From assembly GCF_043641665.1 (NCBI RefSeq), contig NC_092193.1:23351883-23415882 (forward strand): a DNA stretch of 64,000 bases. Reading direction: 5' to 3'. The notes below the pieces were generated by a model that searched no databases, was not told the DNA's origin, and saw only the letters and a list, made by a program, of their open reading frames with translations. Below, in pieces: positions 50,394 to 61,625 of this stretch; within the stretch, counting starts at the first letter, position 1, and each line of letters opens with the position of its first letter. Both the position numbers and the translations under genes were made by a program. This DNA comes from Enoplosus armatus. Lineage: Eukaryota > Chordata > Actinopteri > Centrarchiformes > Enoplosidae.

Positions 50394-52795
50394 ATGCCTC
50401 CCTGCCTTGCACGCCGGTTCGTTCTCGCTTTCAGTGCACAAATGTCCAATTCGCTCTCAACAAAGCTACCACCAGTAGTCAGCACTGAAATATTTCAAGA
50501 CTTTAAGTCAGGCCCTTTAGTCGTCCGTCTCCCAGCGGACCTACTCTCCCCCCAGCCCACTTCTACAGGGATATCTTCAGAAGGCGGAGGCGGGCAGAAC
50601 GCAAACAATCCACCAGAGGAAAATCAACCTGATGAGAGTGTGGAAGGCATCTTGGAATACTGAAAGAAATCAGAGAATTCCAGCTTTGAAGAGGGTAATA
50701 AACAAATTAAGAGAAGGCATCGGAGAACTGAAAATGAAAATGGATGCAGCGGAATTAAGACCTGCTGAAAACGAGGAAATTGGTATGATCGAAGTGCTTA
50801 TTCACAGTCTGCACCTGCAGAAACAAATGGAAGCAAAATGTGAGGATCTCAAAGGCTGTGCCTGAAGGCAGAATCCTTCAGTGCCTAAAAAAATTGAGAG
50901 AGTTGAGAGAAACTGGATATTAACGGTAAAATCCACATTGATAGAGCACACCAGGCAACTGGGCTACACACTGGGCACAACGAACATCCTACGCCAATAA
51001 ATAGCCCGCTTCCAAAACCACAACGTGAGGCAAAGGGTGCTTTAAGCCGCCTGGGCAAAGGAGGACATTTGGGTGAGTGACCGCAAGATATATTTTGATG
51101 ACTTCACTACCCGAGTGGCTTGCAAAATACATATAAGTAAGAAATCAACTTCAGGAAAGACGGATCAAGTCATGCATAATTTTCACCGCAAGACAAAAAG
51201 AAAATCAAGGTGTTTGACAACCCCCAAGCCGCGGCAGAGGGTCTACTTGAGTATGGCGTCAACACGGAGATTCCAGCCAGGGAGCTGGACTGTTCCAGGA
51301 ACAGGAGAACACTGAACCACTCCAAGAGCAAGCAGGAGAACGCCAGCAAGTGAACCGATGTCCGCCTTAAAAGACATTACTTGATTCTTTAGATCGACAT
51401 GAAAGAGCAAAGGACTGAAAAGGTGTGTGTGGGTTATTAAAACATAGACAAATGTCCAGGGAGTGAGATTCCCTGCAGGTATATGAATCTACTCTGAAAC
51501 AAACGAGAAGATCAGTGGATATTTGAATACACTTAAAAGTAAATTATAATTGATAGCCGCATCTGAGACATGGTTAAATCGAGAGAAAGATATTGATTTC
51601 CATATTGAGGGTTATGAGTTACTATATATCAATAGAACCAAAAAGGGGGGGGGGGGGTAGCCAGTGACTTGAAATGCAAACCAGTTGAATATGATAGGCT
51701 AAATGAAAGTAAAATGTGTGTAAAACTGTGGAGGGGGGTGGGGGGGGGGGGTTCAATATTGACCTGAATGCATCTATACATAACACAACATCAGATTTCC
51801 TGGATGCATTATATAGCAAGAGCCCAGTAGAATAACCTCAGTTTGTGCAACATTAATCGACAGTATTTTTTACGAATGTCGTGGAAAGGTCGGGCTCGTG
51901 ATGAATGACATGAGCGACCCACTAACGCCTGGATTTGCAATGTATGATTGTCAAAGAGAAAGAAGAAGGGAAAGTGCAATAGATATGTAAGGGTATGAAG
52001 CAATAAACACGTTCAGGAATGAAAAACGAGTGGAAAAGGGGGTAAATGCTGCATATGAGACATTTCTAAACAGCGACTTATCACTGTCCAACAATAGCAT
52101 GTAAACATAAATGCAGTTATAATAAAAAGGGCTTACAAAGGGCTTACAAAATGCATGCAAAAAGAAAAATAATTTCAGGGAAATGTAGAACAAAGATAGC
52201 AACCGTAAAGCAATACAAAAAAAATTATTAACAATTATAAGCCCAGAAAGAATGTTATAATGATATCAAAGGTACATGGAAAATACTACTACAATTCACA
52301 GGTCTGCCCAGTCACATTGTAATGACAATAATAAAATACATAAGTGAAGTGGTAAACAAATTGAATTCCTCTTTCGTAAATGCTGGGCCTAATCTTGCGA
52401 ATTCTATCAAAAACATAATGATGGGCAAATTAGAGGATGGATGGAATGGGGGAAGTAGAACGTTGCAGGCTGTGTTTCCTGGAGAGGTGAGTGAAATTGA
52501 AATCCAGATCCTTTGTAGCAAAATCCAAAAATAAGACATCAACTGATAGTGATGGGATTGACGTGTTTGTTGTGAAAAAGACGTGCATTATCAAGCCTCT
52601 AAGCCGCATTTTCACTCTCTCTTTTCATACGGCCATTTTTCCAGAGAGACTGAAAATAGCAAAGGTTATTCCAGGAGATGAACGCAGCTTCATTAACTAG
52701 AGGACAGTGTCCTTGCCTTCACAGTTTTTCAAAGTGCTTAAAAATCAGATACTTTCATTGAAAAGAATAAATTGTTCAGCGACTGTCAGTATGAC
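50394..52795 (+). mobile_element. Decayed LINE remnants (ORF1-like, endonuclease and RT pieces)
   Basis: 50394-51360 carries an ORF1-like coiled-coil region (INKLREGIGELKMKMDAAEL) and, in shifting frames, an L1/Tx1-type RNA-binding segment around 50930-51250. At 51550-51650 the endonuclease motif SETWLNREKDIDFHIEGYEL appears. At 52320-52790 there are pieces of an RT amino-terminal part (DSDGIDVFVVKK, SFHTAIFPERLKIAKVIP). Many stops and frame changes show that it is dead. The ORF1 and RT parts may come from two different elements. Confidence 0.65.
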
Positions 52796-52799
52796 TTCT

Positions 52800-53545
52800 A
52801 TTACGGGTGCCCCGATCAGGATTTTTGGGGCCGATCACCGATTGCCGATCACTGGAAGTAGTATCGGCCGATACCGATTATCGATTGCGGTTCTATTTTG
52901 ATATTTATCATGTCGCATTATGTGTTTATTTTACTATTCTTGAAAACATCGTATATTCATTTTAAAAATAAGAGATGAGGAAGTATCATGAATTGACAAC
53001 TGTTTTATTTATCGGCAGGCAACATGTGCAACATATTCTACTCTCTCTCACTTAAGAGTCTCTGTTACAACAGCTTGAATGAGTGGCGATTCAGATGCTA
53101 AACCAGGGTGTTCAATTCAAATTCAAAGAGGTCCAGTTAGAGAAAATGTCCTCAAACAAAGGTCCGGAACATCATATTGTGTTATTGCTAAGTAGCCTAG
53201 TAGTTGTATCAACGTCTGTATGTAGTCAACAACTGACTGTCACGTCAAATAAAGAAAGTACAAGTCAACAAGAGAGACAGGTGAAGTGAACGTTACTCGA
53301 GTTGACGGCAGCTCGTTGAGTTACGCTGAAATTCAACCCGTGGTGTTCTGTCAGGAGATGCAGTGACTTAAACCAACGGCCCATAGGCCTAAGCTGCTAG
53401 TGGTGACAGTCATAACAGAGAAGTTGTCTCGCATGCGTTGTTTCATCAGATTGGCCTTTAATAAGACCACAAATCAAATTATTCAGAACGAATCATCAAT
53501 CATCCGATCAATTGCCGCGCCGTTGAATGCCATGATGTAAAAATA
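52800..53545 (+). mobile_element. hAT-type transposon end fragment
   Basis: 'ggtgccccgatcaggatttt' and the following GATCACCGATTGCCGATCAC-like run are typical of a fish hAT element end. It is inserted in, or next to, the decayed LINE. No transposase frame remains. Confidence 0.5.
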
Positions 53546-54075
53546 TTCCATTACCAGTAAAAGTCCTGCATTCAAAATCCTTCAAAAGTAAAAGTACTCA
53601 TTATGCAATAAAATGTCCCATGACTCTTATTAGATTATTAATGCTGATGCATTAATGTGTAAGCAGCATTTCAAGAGGTGGAGCTAATTTTACTTAATTT
53701 ACTTTATATACGGTTAGGTAGTTCAGTGGTTTGGTTCACAACATAGGGGTCAGGATCACCCAAAGGTTCACAAGGTAAATCTGGGGGGAGGGGTGGTGAG
53801 ATGATTAATGGGGGAGGAAAGGGGGAATCCCATGGCACTGATTTTATATGCGCTAACAAGCCAAAAGCGATGGAAATCAATGGTTTAATCTTTAATAATG
53901 TGTTTTATAAGCTTTATGTAAAAGCAACTAAACTTGAATAAATGTAGTGGATTCAAAATGACAATATTTCCCTTTGCAATGTAGTGGATATACATCTAAG
54001 TATAAAGCAGTAGAAATAGAAATACAAGTAAAGTGAATAAAACACTTGGTCAAAAATCTGTCATTTAATAAACAA
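53546..54075. repeat. Dispersed MITE-like repeat upstream of the kinase gene
   Basis: 'aaaagtcctgcattcaaaat' and 'gtaaaagtactcattatgca' are hallmarks of a repeat very common in teleosts. It ends about 240 bases before the kinase start codon and may supply part of its promoter. Confidence 0.5.
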
Positions 54076-54318
54076 AAAATAAAATATCAGATATCTGTAT
54101 TTATCATTCGTATCATTATAAAGCTGCATTCCACCAGCTGACCTGGGAGTTCCATAGGGAATTATGACACGCCTGACATTCTAGAACACGGCCAGCACTT
54201 AATATACAAGAATCTTCATCGCATCAGTCAGTTGTCCTCAGTTTGTGGGTGCAGATCAAGAGCAAGACTAAGATAAGCTTATTTGAAATAGTTTGGAAAA
54301 ACGTCACTGACCTAAACT

Positions 54319-56529
54319 ATGAGTTACAAGCTGCAGGTTTCCTATTACAAAATGGCTGAGAAGTCCTGCTCCGCTGTCTCTTCTGACAAGGACCTCCAAG
54401 TTGTCAGAGGAAGCCAGCTGTCCTCCATGTCTTCAGACTACATAGTCCAGGAGTTAATTGGAAAAGGCACCTTTGCGAACGTCGCCAAGTGTGTGAAGTT
54501 AGCCACCAATGAGACTGTGGCCGTGAGGATAACCAAGAGACACTCAGCTTCTGAGGCAGAAGAAGAGGACGGTATCCTGCAAAAGCTCAGGGCTTTCGAC
54601 CCTGACAGATGCAACTTTGTGAGGTGGAACAGTTCATTTATCCACAAAGCACATTTCTGTCAGGAGTTTGAGCTGCTGGATATGAATCTCAAGGAATTTG
54701 TGAATATGAGACAGACCTCCTCCCTTCTACTGAAAGAGATCTGGCCAGTTTTACATCAAGTGGCTACAGCTCTGCAAGTCCTGAAGAGCTTAGGGATCAC
54801 TCATACAGATCTCAAACCTGAGAATATTATGCTGGTGGACCATGTACGGCAGCCATTAAAGGTCAAACTAATAGACTTTGGCTCCGCCTGCCATACCTCA
54901 AAGGCAGAGCAGGGCTCATGTATTCAGCCCATGTGGTACAGGGCTCCAGAGATCATTATGGGACTCCCCTGTAACGAGGCCATAGATATGTGGTCCCTGG
55001 GCTGCATTGCTGCCGAGCTGTTCCTGGGCTTCGCGCTTTACCCTGGAAGCTGTGAATATGACATTATTTGGAATATAACACAAACTCAGGGTCAGCTGCC
55101 AGGGTACTTCCTCAGCGCTGGACTCAAAACGAGTCAGTTTTACCAGAAGACTTGGCCAAATCTGTGGAAACTCATGACACCACATGAGTATGGGTGCATT
55201 CCATGGATCGACTGCATGTTCAGATCCCTGGATGATCTGAAGAAGTTCCAGCAGAAGCCAGACAGTCATCTGTCAGAAGCAGATGCCATGGCAGATAAGG
55301 CCGATCTGGAGAACTTTGTGGAGTTGGTCAAGCAGATGCTGCAGCTGGATCCAGCTCAAAGAATCACACCCAGCCAGGTGTTGCAACACCCGTTTATTAC
55401 AATGAGCCATCTGAAGGACTTTTGTTGTCCTCAAAGTCTGAGCTCAGATCAGGGTGAGGCAGAGTCAGAGAACCAGGCATCCACTAGATCCTCCTGTGGG
55501 ACTCAAAGCCCACAAAATCCACAGTCACTGTCTGAGGATGATAAATCTAGCAAAACCCGCATCAAGCCTCTGGAAAAAAGAAAGAGGGCGTATGCTGAAG
55601 TTCTTCAGGAACGCAACAGAAGCCCAGACAGCACCTCCCCCTTAAGGAAGAAGAGGAAGATCTGTAGCGATAGATCTCAGGGTAAAAGGGTTCATGGGGT
55701 AAAAAGGCCCTATGGTGAAATTTCAAAGGGCAGCAAAATAATCCCAGAGATCTCCTCACCAGAAAGGAAGAGGAGGAGGCTGACCTCAGATACAGAGGAG
55801 AAAGACACAGAACTGCCAAGCACCTCTAAAGAGGCTCTTTCCACTACGATCCAGGTCAAATCTCAGAAGAGGAAAGAGAAGGCCTCCAGGTCAGACAGTG
55901 ACACCAGAAGCCCAGGCTGCACATCAACAGAGAAGAAGAGGAAGTTGGACAGGAGGGAGACAAAACCAGTAACTAAGATATGGATCATTGGGTCTAGTTA
56001 CGTTCACCGAGGGGAGAGAGCAGCGTATGAGAAGTTCGGTGAGAATTTCGGACTTAATGCCAGCGTCGAGTGGTTTGGCAAAGGAGGCATGCGCTGGAGT
56101 GGTGTCCTCCCCCGCTTCTATGCGGAGTTGTCCTCACAGAGCCCCCCTGACATTTTGGTCATCCATGCCGGTGGCAACGATCTGGGACTGCTGCATGCCA
56201 AGGAACTCGCATCCGTAATGAAGAAGGAACTGATGCAGCTCCACGCAGAGTTTCCTTCAATGGCGATTGCATATTCCTGCATCAACGAGCGGCAAGCGTG
56301 GAGAAATGGAAGGCCAGTAAAGATCGATAAGGACAGACAGACCGTCAACAGATGCATGAGAACGGCTGTCGGCAGCTTCGGTGGTCAAGTTATTGAACAT
56401 CCCCTCCTGAGATATTTTGACAATACAATATTTCTACGAGATGGAGTGCACTTCACCAAAGAAGGAAATGAAATCTTTGTGACCAGCATCCACTGTGCCC
56501 TGAGGAAGATCCTACAGGAATCTTCATGA
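54319..56529 (+). CDS. HIPK-like protein kinase fused to an SGNH-hydrolase domain (single exon)
   Basis: A 736-residue uninterrupted frame. Residues about 41-360 form a kinase domain of the homeodomain-interacting kinase type: Gly loop IGKGTFANV (47-55), non-RD loop HTDLKPENIML (162-172, Asp164), DFG at 186-188, WYRAPEIIMGLP (206-217) and CMGC-like AIDMWSLGCI (221-230). The ATP-binding Lys is Arg70 (VAVR). Residues 375-550 are a polar linker with three basic blocks (KKRK 444-447, KRRR 484-487, KKRK 539-542), likely nuclear signals. Residues 553-735 are an SGNH domain: GSS (558-560), GKGGMRW (587-593), HAGGND (616-621) and RDGVH (707-711), all blocks present, most like Ngaro/DIRS hydrolases. 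Met12 (54352) has the better start context; an acceptor-like CTGCAG at 54335 could mark an upstream exon. Absence of introns suggests a retrogene. Substrate and role are unknown. Confidence 0.85.
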   Translation: MSYKLQVSYYKMAEKSCSAVSSDKDLQVVRGSQLSSMSSDYIVQELIGKGTFANVAKCVKLATNETVAVRITKRHSASEAEEEDGILQKLRAFDPDRCNFVRWNSSFIHKAHFCQEFELLDMNLKEFVNMRQTSSLLLKEIWPVLHQVATALQVLKSLGITHTDLKPENIMLVDHVRQPLKVKLIDFGSACHTSKAEQGSCIQPMWYRAPEIIMGLPCNEAIDMWSLGCIAAELFLGFALYPGSCEYDIIWNITQTQGQLPGYFLSAGLKTSQFYQKTWPNLWKLMTPHEYGCIPWIDCMFRSLDDLKKFQQKPDSHLSEADAMADKADLENFVELVKQMLQLDPAQRITPSQVLQHPFITMSHLKDFCCPQSLSSDQGEAESENQASTRSSCGTQSPQNPQSLSEDDKSSKTRIKPLEKRKRAYAEVLQERNRSPDSTSPLRKKRKICSDRSQGKRVHGVKRPYGEISKGSKIIPEISSPERKRRRLTSDTEEKDTELPSTSKEALSTTIQVKSQKRKEKASRSDSDTRSPGCTSTEKKRKLDRRETKPVTKIWIIGSSYVHRGERAAYEKFGENFGLNASVEWFGKGGMRWSGVLPRFYAELSSQSPPDILVIHAGGNDLGLLHAKELASVMKKELMQLHAEFPSMAIAYSCINERQAWRNGRPVKIDKDRQTVNRCMRTAVGSFGGQVIEHPLLRYFDNTIFLRDGVHFTKEGNEIFVTSIHCALRKILQESS

Positions 56530-56688
56530 AAGCACAACCACCTGCACGCACAACAAATATGCTTTGCTGACCAATGACTTCTCCCTGTGCCCTCATGGGT
56601 TCCCTCTGGCTATTCCAGGATTCATCCCACAAAACAAAGTGTCAATGTGCATTGCTGTTCTTCGTTATGTGCGAGCTCTAACTACATA

Positions 56689-56698
56689 AATAAATAAA
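56689..56698 (+). terminator. Polyadenylation signals of the kinase-SGNH gene
   Basis: Two overlapping AATAAA hexamers, at 56689-56694 and 56693-56698, about 160 bases after the stop codon. Confidence 0.75.
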
Positions 56699-56982
56699 AT
56701 GTTGAAAAACAAAAGTGATTGTGTGCTATGGAATGATTTTAAAGGTCGTAAAAAAAGTCTTTCAGTTCAAGAAAATATAAAAAGAATAATTAGACTATAT
56801 GGAGCTGTCATGTAATGTGTTTTTTGTGTAGTTGAATTATTGTGTATGGTTCTTTAAGTACTGGTTGTTAAAACCCTATTCAACCCTGGCTATTTTGGCC
56901 ATTTCTTGAGAAATACTTTTGATTTTGCCTTTATATACCACTCAACAATGTTCACCATGCCAGTGTTTATACCGTACATACT

Positions 56983-59900
56983 GAATCAGAATCAGAATCA
57001 GAATCAGAATCAGAAACTGTTTATTGCCAAGTAACATACATTACAAGGAATTTGCTGTGGTCTGAAGGTGCTATTGTTTTGATAACAAATAAGTAGAATA
57101 TAAAAGCTAAAATAACAATAAGAATAAAAATAAAAATAAGATAAGATAAATAACAACAGTGCAGTGACCAGAATAAAGTAAAGTAAAGTGTCCAGATAAA
57201 GTGTCCAGTAGGGGGTGGGTGCGTTAATGTAACGCAGTGGGGACAGGGGTGATGTACGTTAATATAACGTATAGCTTGTATAGCTTGTGGTAGTGTTCGG
57301 GGGGGTGTCAGTGAGAGTTTGTCAGGTTGACTGCAGAGGGGAAGAAACTGTTTTTGTGGCGGGAGGTTTTGGTCCTGATGGACCGCAGCCTCCTGCCAGA
57401 GGGGAGGGGGTCGAACAGATGGTGTCCGGGGTGGGAGGGGTCAGCAGCGATCTTCCCTGCTCTCCTCAGGGTCCTGGAGGAGTACAGGTCCTGAAGAGAT
57501 GGAAGGTTGCAGCCGATCACCCTCTCTGCAGAGCGGATGATACGCTGCAGTCTGCGTCTGTCCTTGGTGGAGGCAGCAGCGTACCAGACGGTGATGGAGG
57601 AGGTGAGGATGGACTCTATGATGGCAGTGTAGAAGTGAACCAGCATTTTTTGTGGCAGGTTAAACTTCCTCAGCTGCCTCAGGAAGTACATCCTCTGTTG
57701 GGCTTTCTTGATGAGGGAGCTGATGTTCAGCTCCCACCGGAGGTCCTGGCTGATGATGGAGCCCAGGAAACGGAAGGACTCCACAGTGTCCACTGGAGAG
57801 TCACACAGGGTGATGGGGGCGGGTGGGGCTGCGCTCTTCCTAAAGTCAACAACCATCTCCACTGTCTTTGAAGCGTTAAGCTCCAGGTTGTTGCTGTTGC
57901 ACCAGGTCACCAGGTGGTCAATCTCCCACCTGTAGGCAGACTCATCCTCACCAGAGATGAGTCCGATGAGGGTGGTGTCGTCCGCGAACTTCAGGAGCTT
58001 GACGGACTGGTGACTGGAGGTGCAGCTGTTGGTGTACAGGGAGAAGAGTAGTGGAGAAAGAACGCAGCCTTGAGGGGAGCCGGTGCTGATCGTCCGCGAG
58101 TCTGAGACGTGTTTCCCCAGCTTCACGTGCTGCTTCCTGTCAGACAGGAAATCTGTGATCCACCTGCAGGTGGGGTCAGGCACGTTGAGCTGGGAGAGCT
58201 TGTCCTGAAGAAGAGCCGGGACGATGGTGTTGAAGGCAGAGCTGAAGTCCACAAACAGGATCCTGGCATAGGATCCTGCGGAGTCCAGGTGCTGGAGGAT
58301 GAAGTGTAGAGCCAGGTTGACGGCGTCGTCTACAGACCTGTTGGCTCTGTAGGCGAACTGCAGGGGGTCCAGCAGAGAGTCTGTGATGGATTTGAGGTGT
58401 GACAGGACCAGGCGTTCAAATGATTTCATGACCACAGAGGTCAGGGCGACGGGTCTGTAGTCATTTAATCCTGTGGGCCCTGGTTTTTTGGGGACGGGGA
58501 TGATGGTGGAGGCCTTGAAGCAGGCTGGCACGTGGCATGTCTCCAGTGAGGTGTTGAAGATGTCCGTGAACACCGGAGACAGCTGATCGGCGCAGCGCTT
58601 CAGGCAGGATGGGGAGATGGAGTCTGGTCCAGCAGCTTTACGCGGGTTTTGTCTCTTGAAGAGTCTGTTCACATCTCTTTCAAGGACAGACAGAGGTGTC
58701 GATGCTGGAGGAGTGGGGGGCACTGTGGGGGGCAGCTGTGGTGGTAAGAGGTGTGAGAGTTCAGCCCCAGGTGTGATGAGGGGGTTGGGGCTGTTGGGCT
58801 GGAGCTGGTGGGTGATGGTGTGGGGGATGGTGTCAGGACTGTCCCATTGTCTTTCAAAACGACAGTAGAAGTCGTTGAGGCTGTTGGCGAGGCGTCGGTC
58901 GTTAGCAGAGTTGGGGGCTCTTGGCTTGTAGTTGGTGATCTGCCTGAGCCCCCTCCACACAGAAGCAGAGTCGTTGGAGGAGAACTGGTCTTGTAGTCTC
59001 TCTGAGTACAGTCGTTTAGCTTCCCTCACCGCCTTGCTAAACTTGTACTTGGCTTCCTTAAACTCTGCTCTGTTGCCACTCTTAAACGCCTCTTCCTTTT
59101 CCAACCTCAGCTGTCGCAGTCTTGCTGTGAACCAGGGTTTGTCGTTGTTGTAACTCACCCTGGTCCGAGTTGGTACGCAGCAGTCCTCACAGAAGCTGAT
59201 ATATGAAGTCACAGCCTCTGTGTACTCATCCAGACTGTTGGTAGCAGTCCTGAAAACATCCCAGTCAGTACAGTCCAAACACGCCTTCAGGTTCTCTGCA
59301 GCTTCACTGGTCCACTTCTTCGAAGTTCTCACAACAGGCTTAGAAAGTTTTAATTTCTGCCTGTATGCAGGAATCAGGTGGACCATGTCGTGGTCGGAGT
59401 GTCCCAGTGCAGCGCGGGTGACGGCGTGAAAAGCGTTACTGACTGTGGTGTAACAGTGATCCAGAGTGTTCCCCTCCCTGGTGGGGCATTTAATAAACTG
59501 TTTGTATTTGGGGAGTTCATGTCTGAGATTACCTTTTTTAAAATCACCGAGGACAATAACTAAGGAGTCCGGGTTGGTCCGCTCCGTTTCCAGTATCTGA
59601 TCGGCGAGTGCGCGCTGTGCGTCCTGCACGTTGGCCTCCGGTGGAATGTAAACACCGACCAGAATGAATGAAGCGAACTCACGGGGGGAGTAGTAGGGTT
59701 TACAGTTTATGAAAAAAGTTTCCAGGGAAGGAGAGCAATGCCGTCGGATCACTGTCACGTCGTTACACCAGCTGCTGTTGATGTAGAAACAAATACCTCC
59801 ACCCTTTGTTTTGCCGGAGAGTTGCGCGTCGCGGTCCGCTCGGAGTAGCTGGAATCCGTCCAGCTGCAGCGCCGCGTCGGGAGTTCTTTCCCCCAGCCAT

Positions 59901-60420
59901 GTCTCCGTGAAGCACAAAACAGCAGATGAATAAAAGTCCTTGCTTCTCCTCATCAGCAGCTGGAGTTCGTCCATCTTATTCCCCAGTGAGCGCACGTTAG
60001 AGAGAAATATTCCGGGTAGCGGTGTGCGTTGTCCTCGCCGGCGAAGACGCACGAGCGCACCGGCACGTTTCCCTCTACGTCGACGTAGAGCTGCAAAGGT
60101 GAGAGCACCTTTGACCAGAATGTCCCATAAAACAGTTAAAGGTGCGAGAAATTCGGGAAACAAATCCACTGGAGATGTTCCCCTGATGTTCATGAGCTCT
60201 TCTCTGGTGAAAGAGCTCCGTGAACCAAAACAAAAAACACTGTTTACAAACAAAACAAGGCAAAACAATGCGCTCCAACAGACCGAGGCAGCCATCCGCG
60301 GCGCCATCTTGGATGTCACGAATCAGCATGATGGACACGAAACGCGCACACATTTGCCCACAAAAAACCCCATCCCATCTCGCGTACTTTTATCAAATGT
60401 ATGTTGTCCTAACTTCTAAT
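56983..60420 (-). mobile_element. LINE of the L2/CR1 group, near full-length second half
   Basis: Minus-strand element. Its 3' end is marked by a six-base tail repeat, (TGATTC)n on the minus strand (56983-57015 here), a feature of L2/CR1-group elements. The coding frame is intact (separate entry). The 5' border near 60420 is estimated, and no ORF1 or target-site duplication was found. Confidence 0.8.
57308..60319 (-). CDS. LINE endonuclease / reverse transcriptase (1003 residues)
   Basis: The protein nicks target DNA and reverse-transcribes its own RNA at the nick. Seen in order: endonuclease start [14 protein letters not shown] (106-119), ETW (139-141), GDF (258-260), GHSDHDMV (306-313); then the RT with [10 protein letters not shown] (619-628), [11 protein letters not shown] (688-698), [12 protein letters not shown] (747-758) and FADDTTL (778-784); then a C-terminal region ending in a histidine-rich PSHPGHHLF segment. 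There is no stop or frameshift over 1003 codons, which suggests a young insertion. One catalytic residue of the endonuclease is changed (GDFK for GDFN, residue 261). The first 100 residues, with a hydrophobic stretch at 12-31, are unassigned. Other open frames on the opposite strand of this interval are mirrors of it. Confidence 0.9.
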   Translation of the reverse strand: MTSKMAPRMAASVCWSALFCLVLFVNSVFCFGSRSSFTREELMNIRGTSPVDLFPEFLAPLTVLWDILVKGALTFAALRRRRGKRAGALVRLRRRGQRTPLPGIFLSNVRSLGNKMDELQLLMRRSKDFYSSAVLCFTETWLGERTPDAALQLDGFQLLRADRDAQLSGKTKGGGICFYINSSWCNDVTVIRRHCSPSLETFFINCKPYYSPREFASFILVGVYIPPEANVQDAQRALADQILETERTNPDSLVIVLGDFKKGNLRHELPKYKQFIKCPTREGNTLDHCYTTVSNAFHAVTRAALGHSDHDMVHLIPAYRQKLKLSKPVVRTSKKWTSEAAENLKACLDCTDWDVFRTATNSLDEYTEAVTSYISFCEDCCVPTRTRVSYNNDKPWFTARLRQLRLEKEEAFKSGNRAEFKEAKYKFSKAVREAKRLYSERLQDQFSSNDSASVWRGLRQITNYKPRAPNSANDRRLANSLNDFYCRFERQWDSPDTIPHTITHQLQPNSPNPLITPGAELSHLLPPQLPPTVPPTPPASTPLSVLERDVNRLFKRQNPRKAAGPDSISPSCLKRCADQLSPVFTDIFNTSLETCHVPACFKASTIIPVPKKPGPTGLNDYRPVALTSVVMKSFERLVLSHLKSITDSLLDPLQFAYRANRSVDDAVNLALHFILQHLDSAGSYARILFVDFSSAFNTIVPALLQDKLSQLNVPDPTCRWITDFLSDRKQHVKLGKHVSDSRTISTGSPQGCVLSPLLFSLYTNSCTSSHQSVKLLKFADDTTLIGLISGEDESAYRWEIDHLVTWCNSNNLELNASKTVEMVVDFRKSAAPPAPITLCDSPVDTVESFRFLGSIISQDLRWELNISSLIKKAQQRMYFLRQLRKFNLPQKMLVHFYTAIIESILTSSITVWYAAASTKDRRRLQRIIRSAERVIGCNLPSLQDLYSSRTLRRAGKIAADPSHPGHHLFDPLPSGRRLRSIRTKTSRHKNSFFPSAVNLTNSH

Positions 60421-61576
60421 CAGACAAGAACTAGCACGGAGTTCGAAGCCTCCACTTTCGACACAAGTTGACCGCGGCGCTCGATGTGACTCATGCGATT
60501 TGATCACACCAGTGTGTTTGGTGACTATTCCAGCTTGAGCAACTGTAATCGATCTATTCCTTATGTTTACTGCTGCATTACGGCTGTATTCGTGGTATTG
60601 TAGTGAAGAAAAGTCCCTGGCTGCTGCCTCTGGGTTCCTCTGTAGCCACCTCGCCTCGCCTCGCCTCCCCTCCCCTGTGCCACCCATGTCCTAGCTTAAG
60701 TGGGAATATTTTGGTGTACTGTGATAAATTATACATAACTGCTATCCGTGTGTGGTCCAGCAGAAGCATTCTTGCATTTTATATTCCTGCCATACTTCTT
60801 CCCTCTCCGGCCAGAGCCTTTTCTGCTGCCCTGCTCTCTGCTTCACTGGAGCTTTCACCCTCTTTTTGCCCGACTGTCTCTCATAAAGAGTATTAAAGCT
60901 GTGGAGCGTCACACATACTATTCACGTCATTTCTGTTCATGTTGGGAGGTGCACCCTTATGCATTTCTCAATACAGCCGACAGACAAATGCTGTCAAGCG
61001 CCAGATAGATTAGAGTGTTAAGTTTGGAAAGATTGTGGTTGGGAGTGATGCCTCAGTCCTGATCCGCCAGTCCAAAGTGCTGCTGTACAGGTTTCTTATG
61101 TGGATAGTAGATACATAGTGTATGTGTTAAATAGTAACTAGGTTTTATCTGGCACATGACATTTCAGTCGCCACTTTCCTCCCCTCTTCCGCTGTCTTCG
61201 CGTCACTGTTTCCAAAGTCCGTGGTTTTAACGGGTCCAGCGAGCCCCTCCAGAGCTGAAGTATAGGCAGGCTTCACCTCTAGGACACCGAGGATGAAGTT
61301 ACGTTAGTCGCGTTTCCTTTAGTGGGGATTTAACCATTTCAGTGCCACGCGCAAATGTGCAGGGGCACCATCGCTGCATCCTGAGCTCGGCGCAGCCCAA
61401 GACGATTGGTGATTGGTTTAAAGAAAAACAAGCCCCCTACTTGTTTGTGAAAGTGTGAAAATGTGCGTGCAGGGTAAACAATGAGGGAATCCATCCTGCT
61501 TCCCTACTGTATTATTGGAAAGGTGCCTACTATAGAAATTGGGGCAGGGTGAATTGTGGGGATAGCCCAGCCAGAT

Positions 61577-61625
<49 letters not shown>

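Noticed and set aside
54916..55269. 117-codon minus-strand open frame
   Set aside because: It is antisense to the kinase domain and unsupported by any motif.
54319..56529. SGNH domain derived from the ORF1 esterase of the neighbouring LINE
   Set aside because: L2/CR1-group ORF1 can carry an esterase, but the GKGGMRW and RDGVHFTKEGNEIF wording is closer to Ngaro/DIRS hydrolases, and the LINE is a separate minus-strand insertion.
54319..56529. Kinase carried as cargo by an intact Ngaro/DIRS element
   Set aside because: No reverse transcriptase, RNase H, tyrosine recombinase or split repeats of such an element are visible on either side.
57287..57871. 194-codon plus-strand open frame
   Set aside because: It is the complementary strand of the LINE reverse-transcriptase C-terminus; the minus-strand reading explains the region.
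59940..60419. 159-codon plus-strand open frame
   Set aside because: It mirrors the LINE N-terminus and has no family resemblance.
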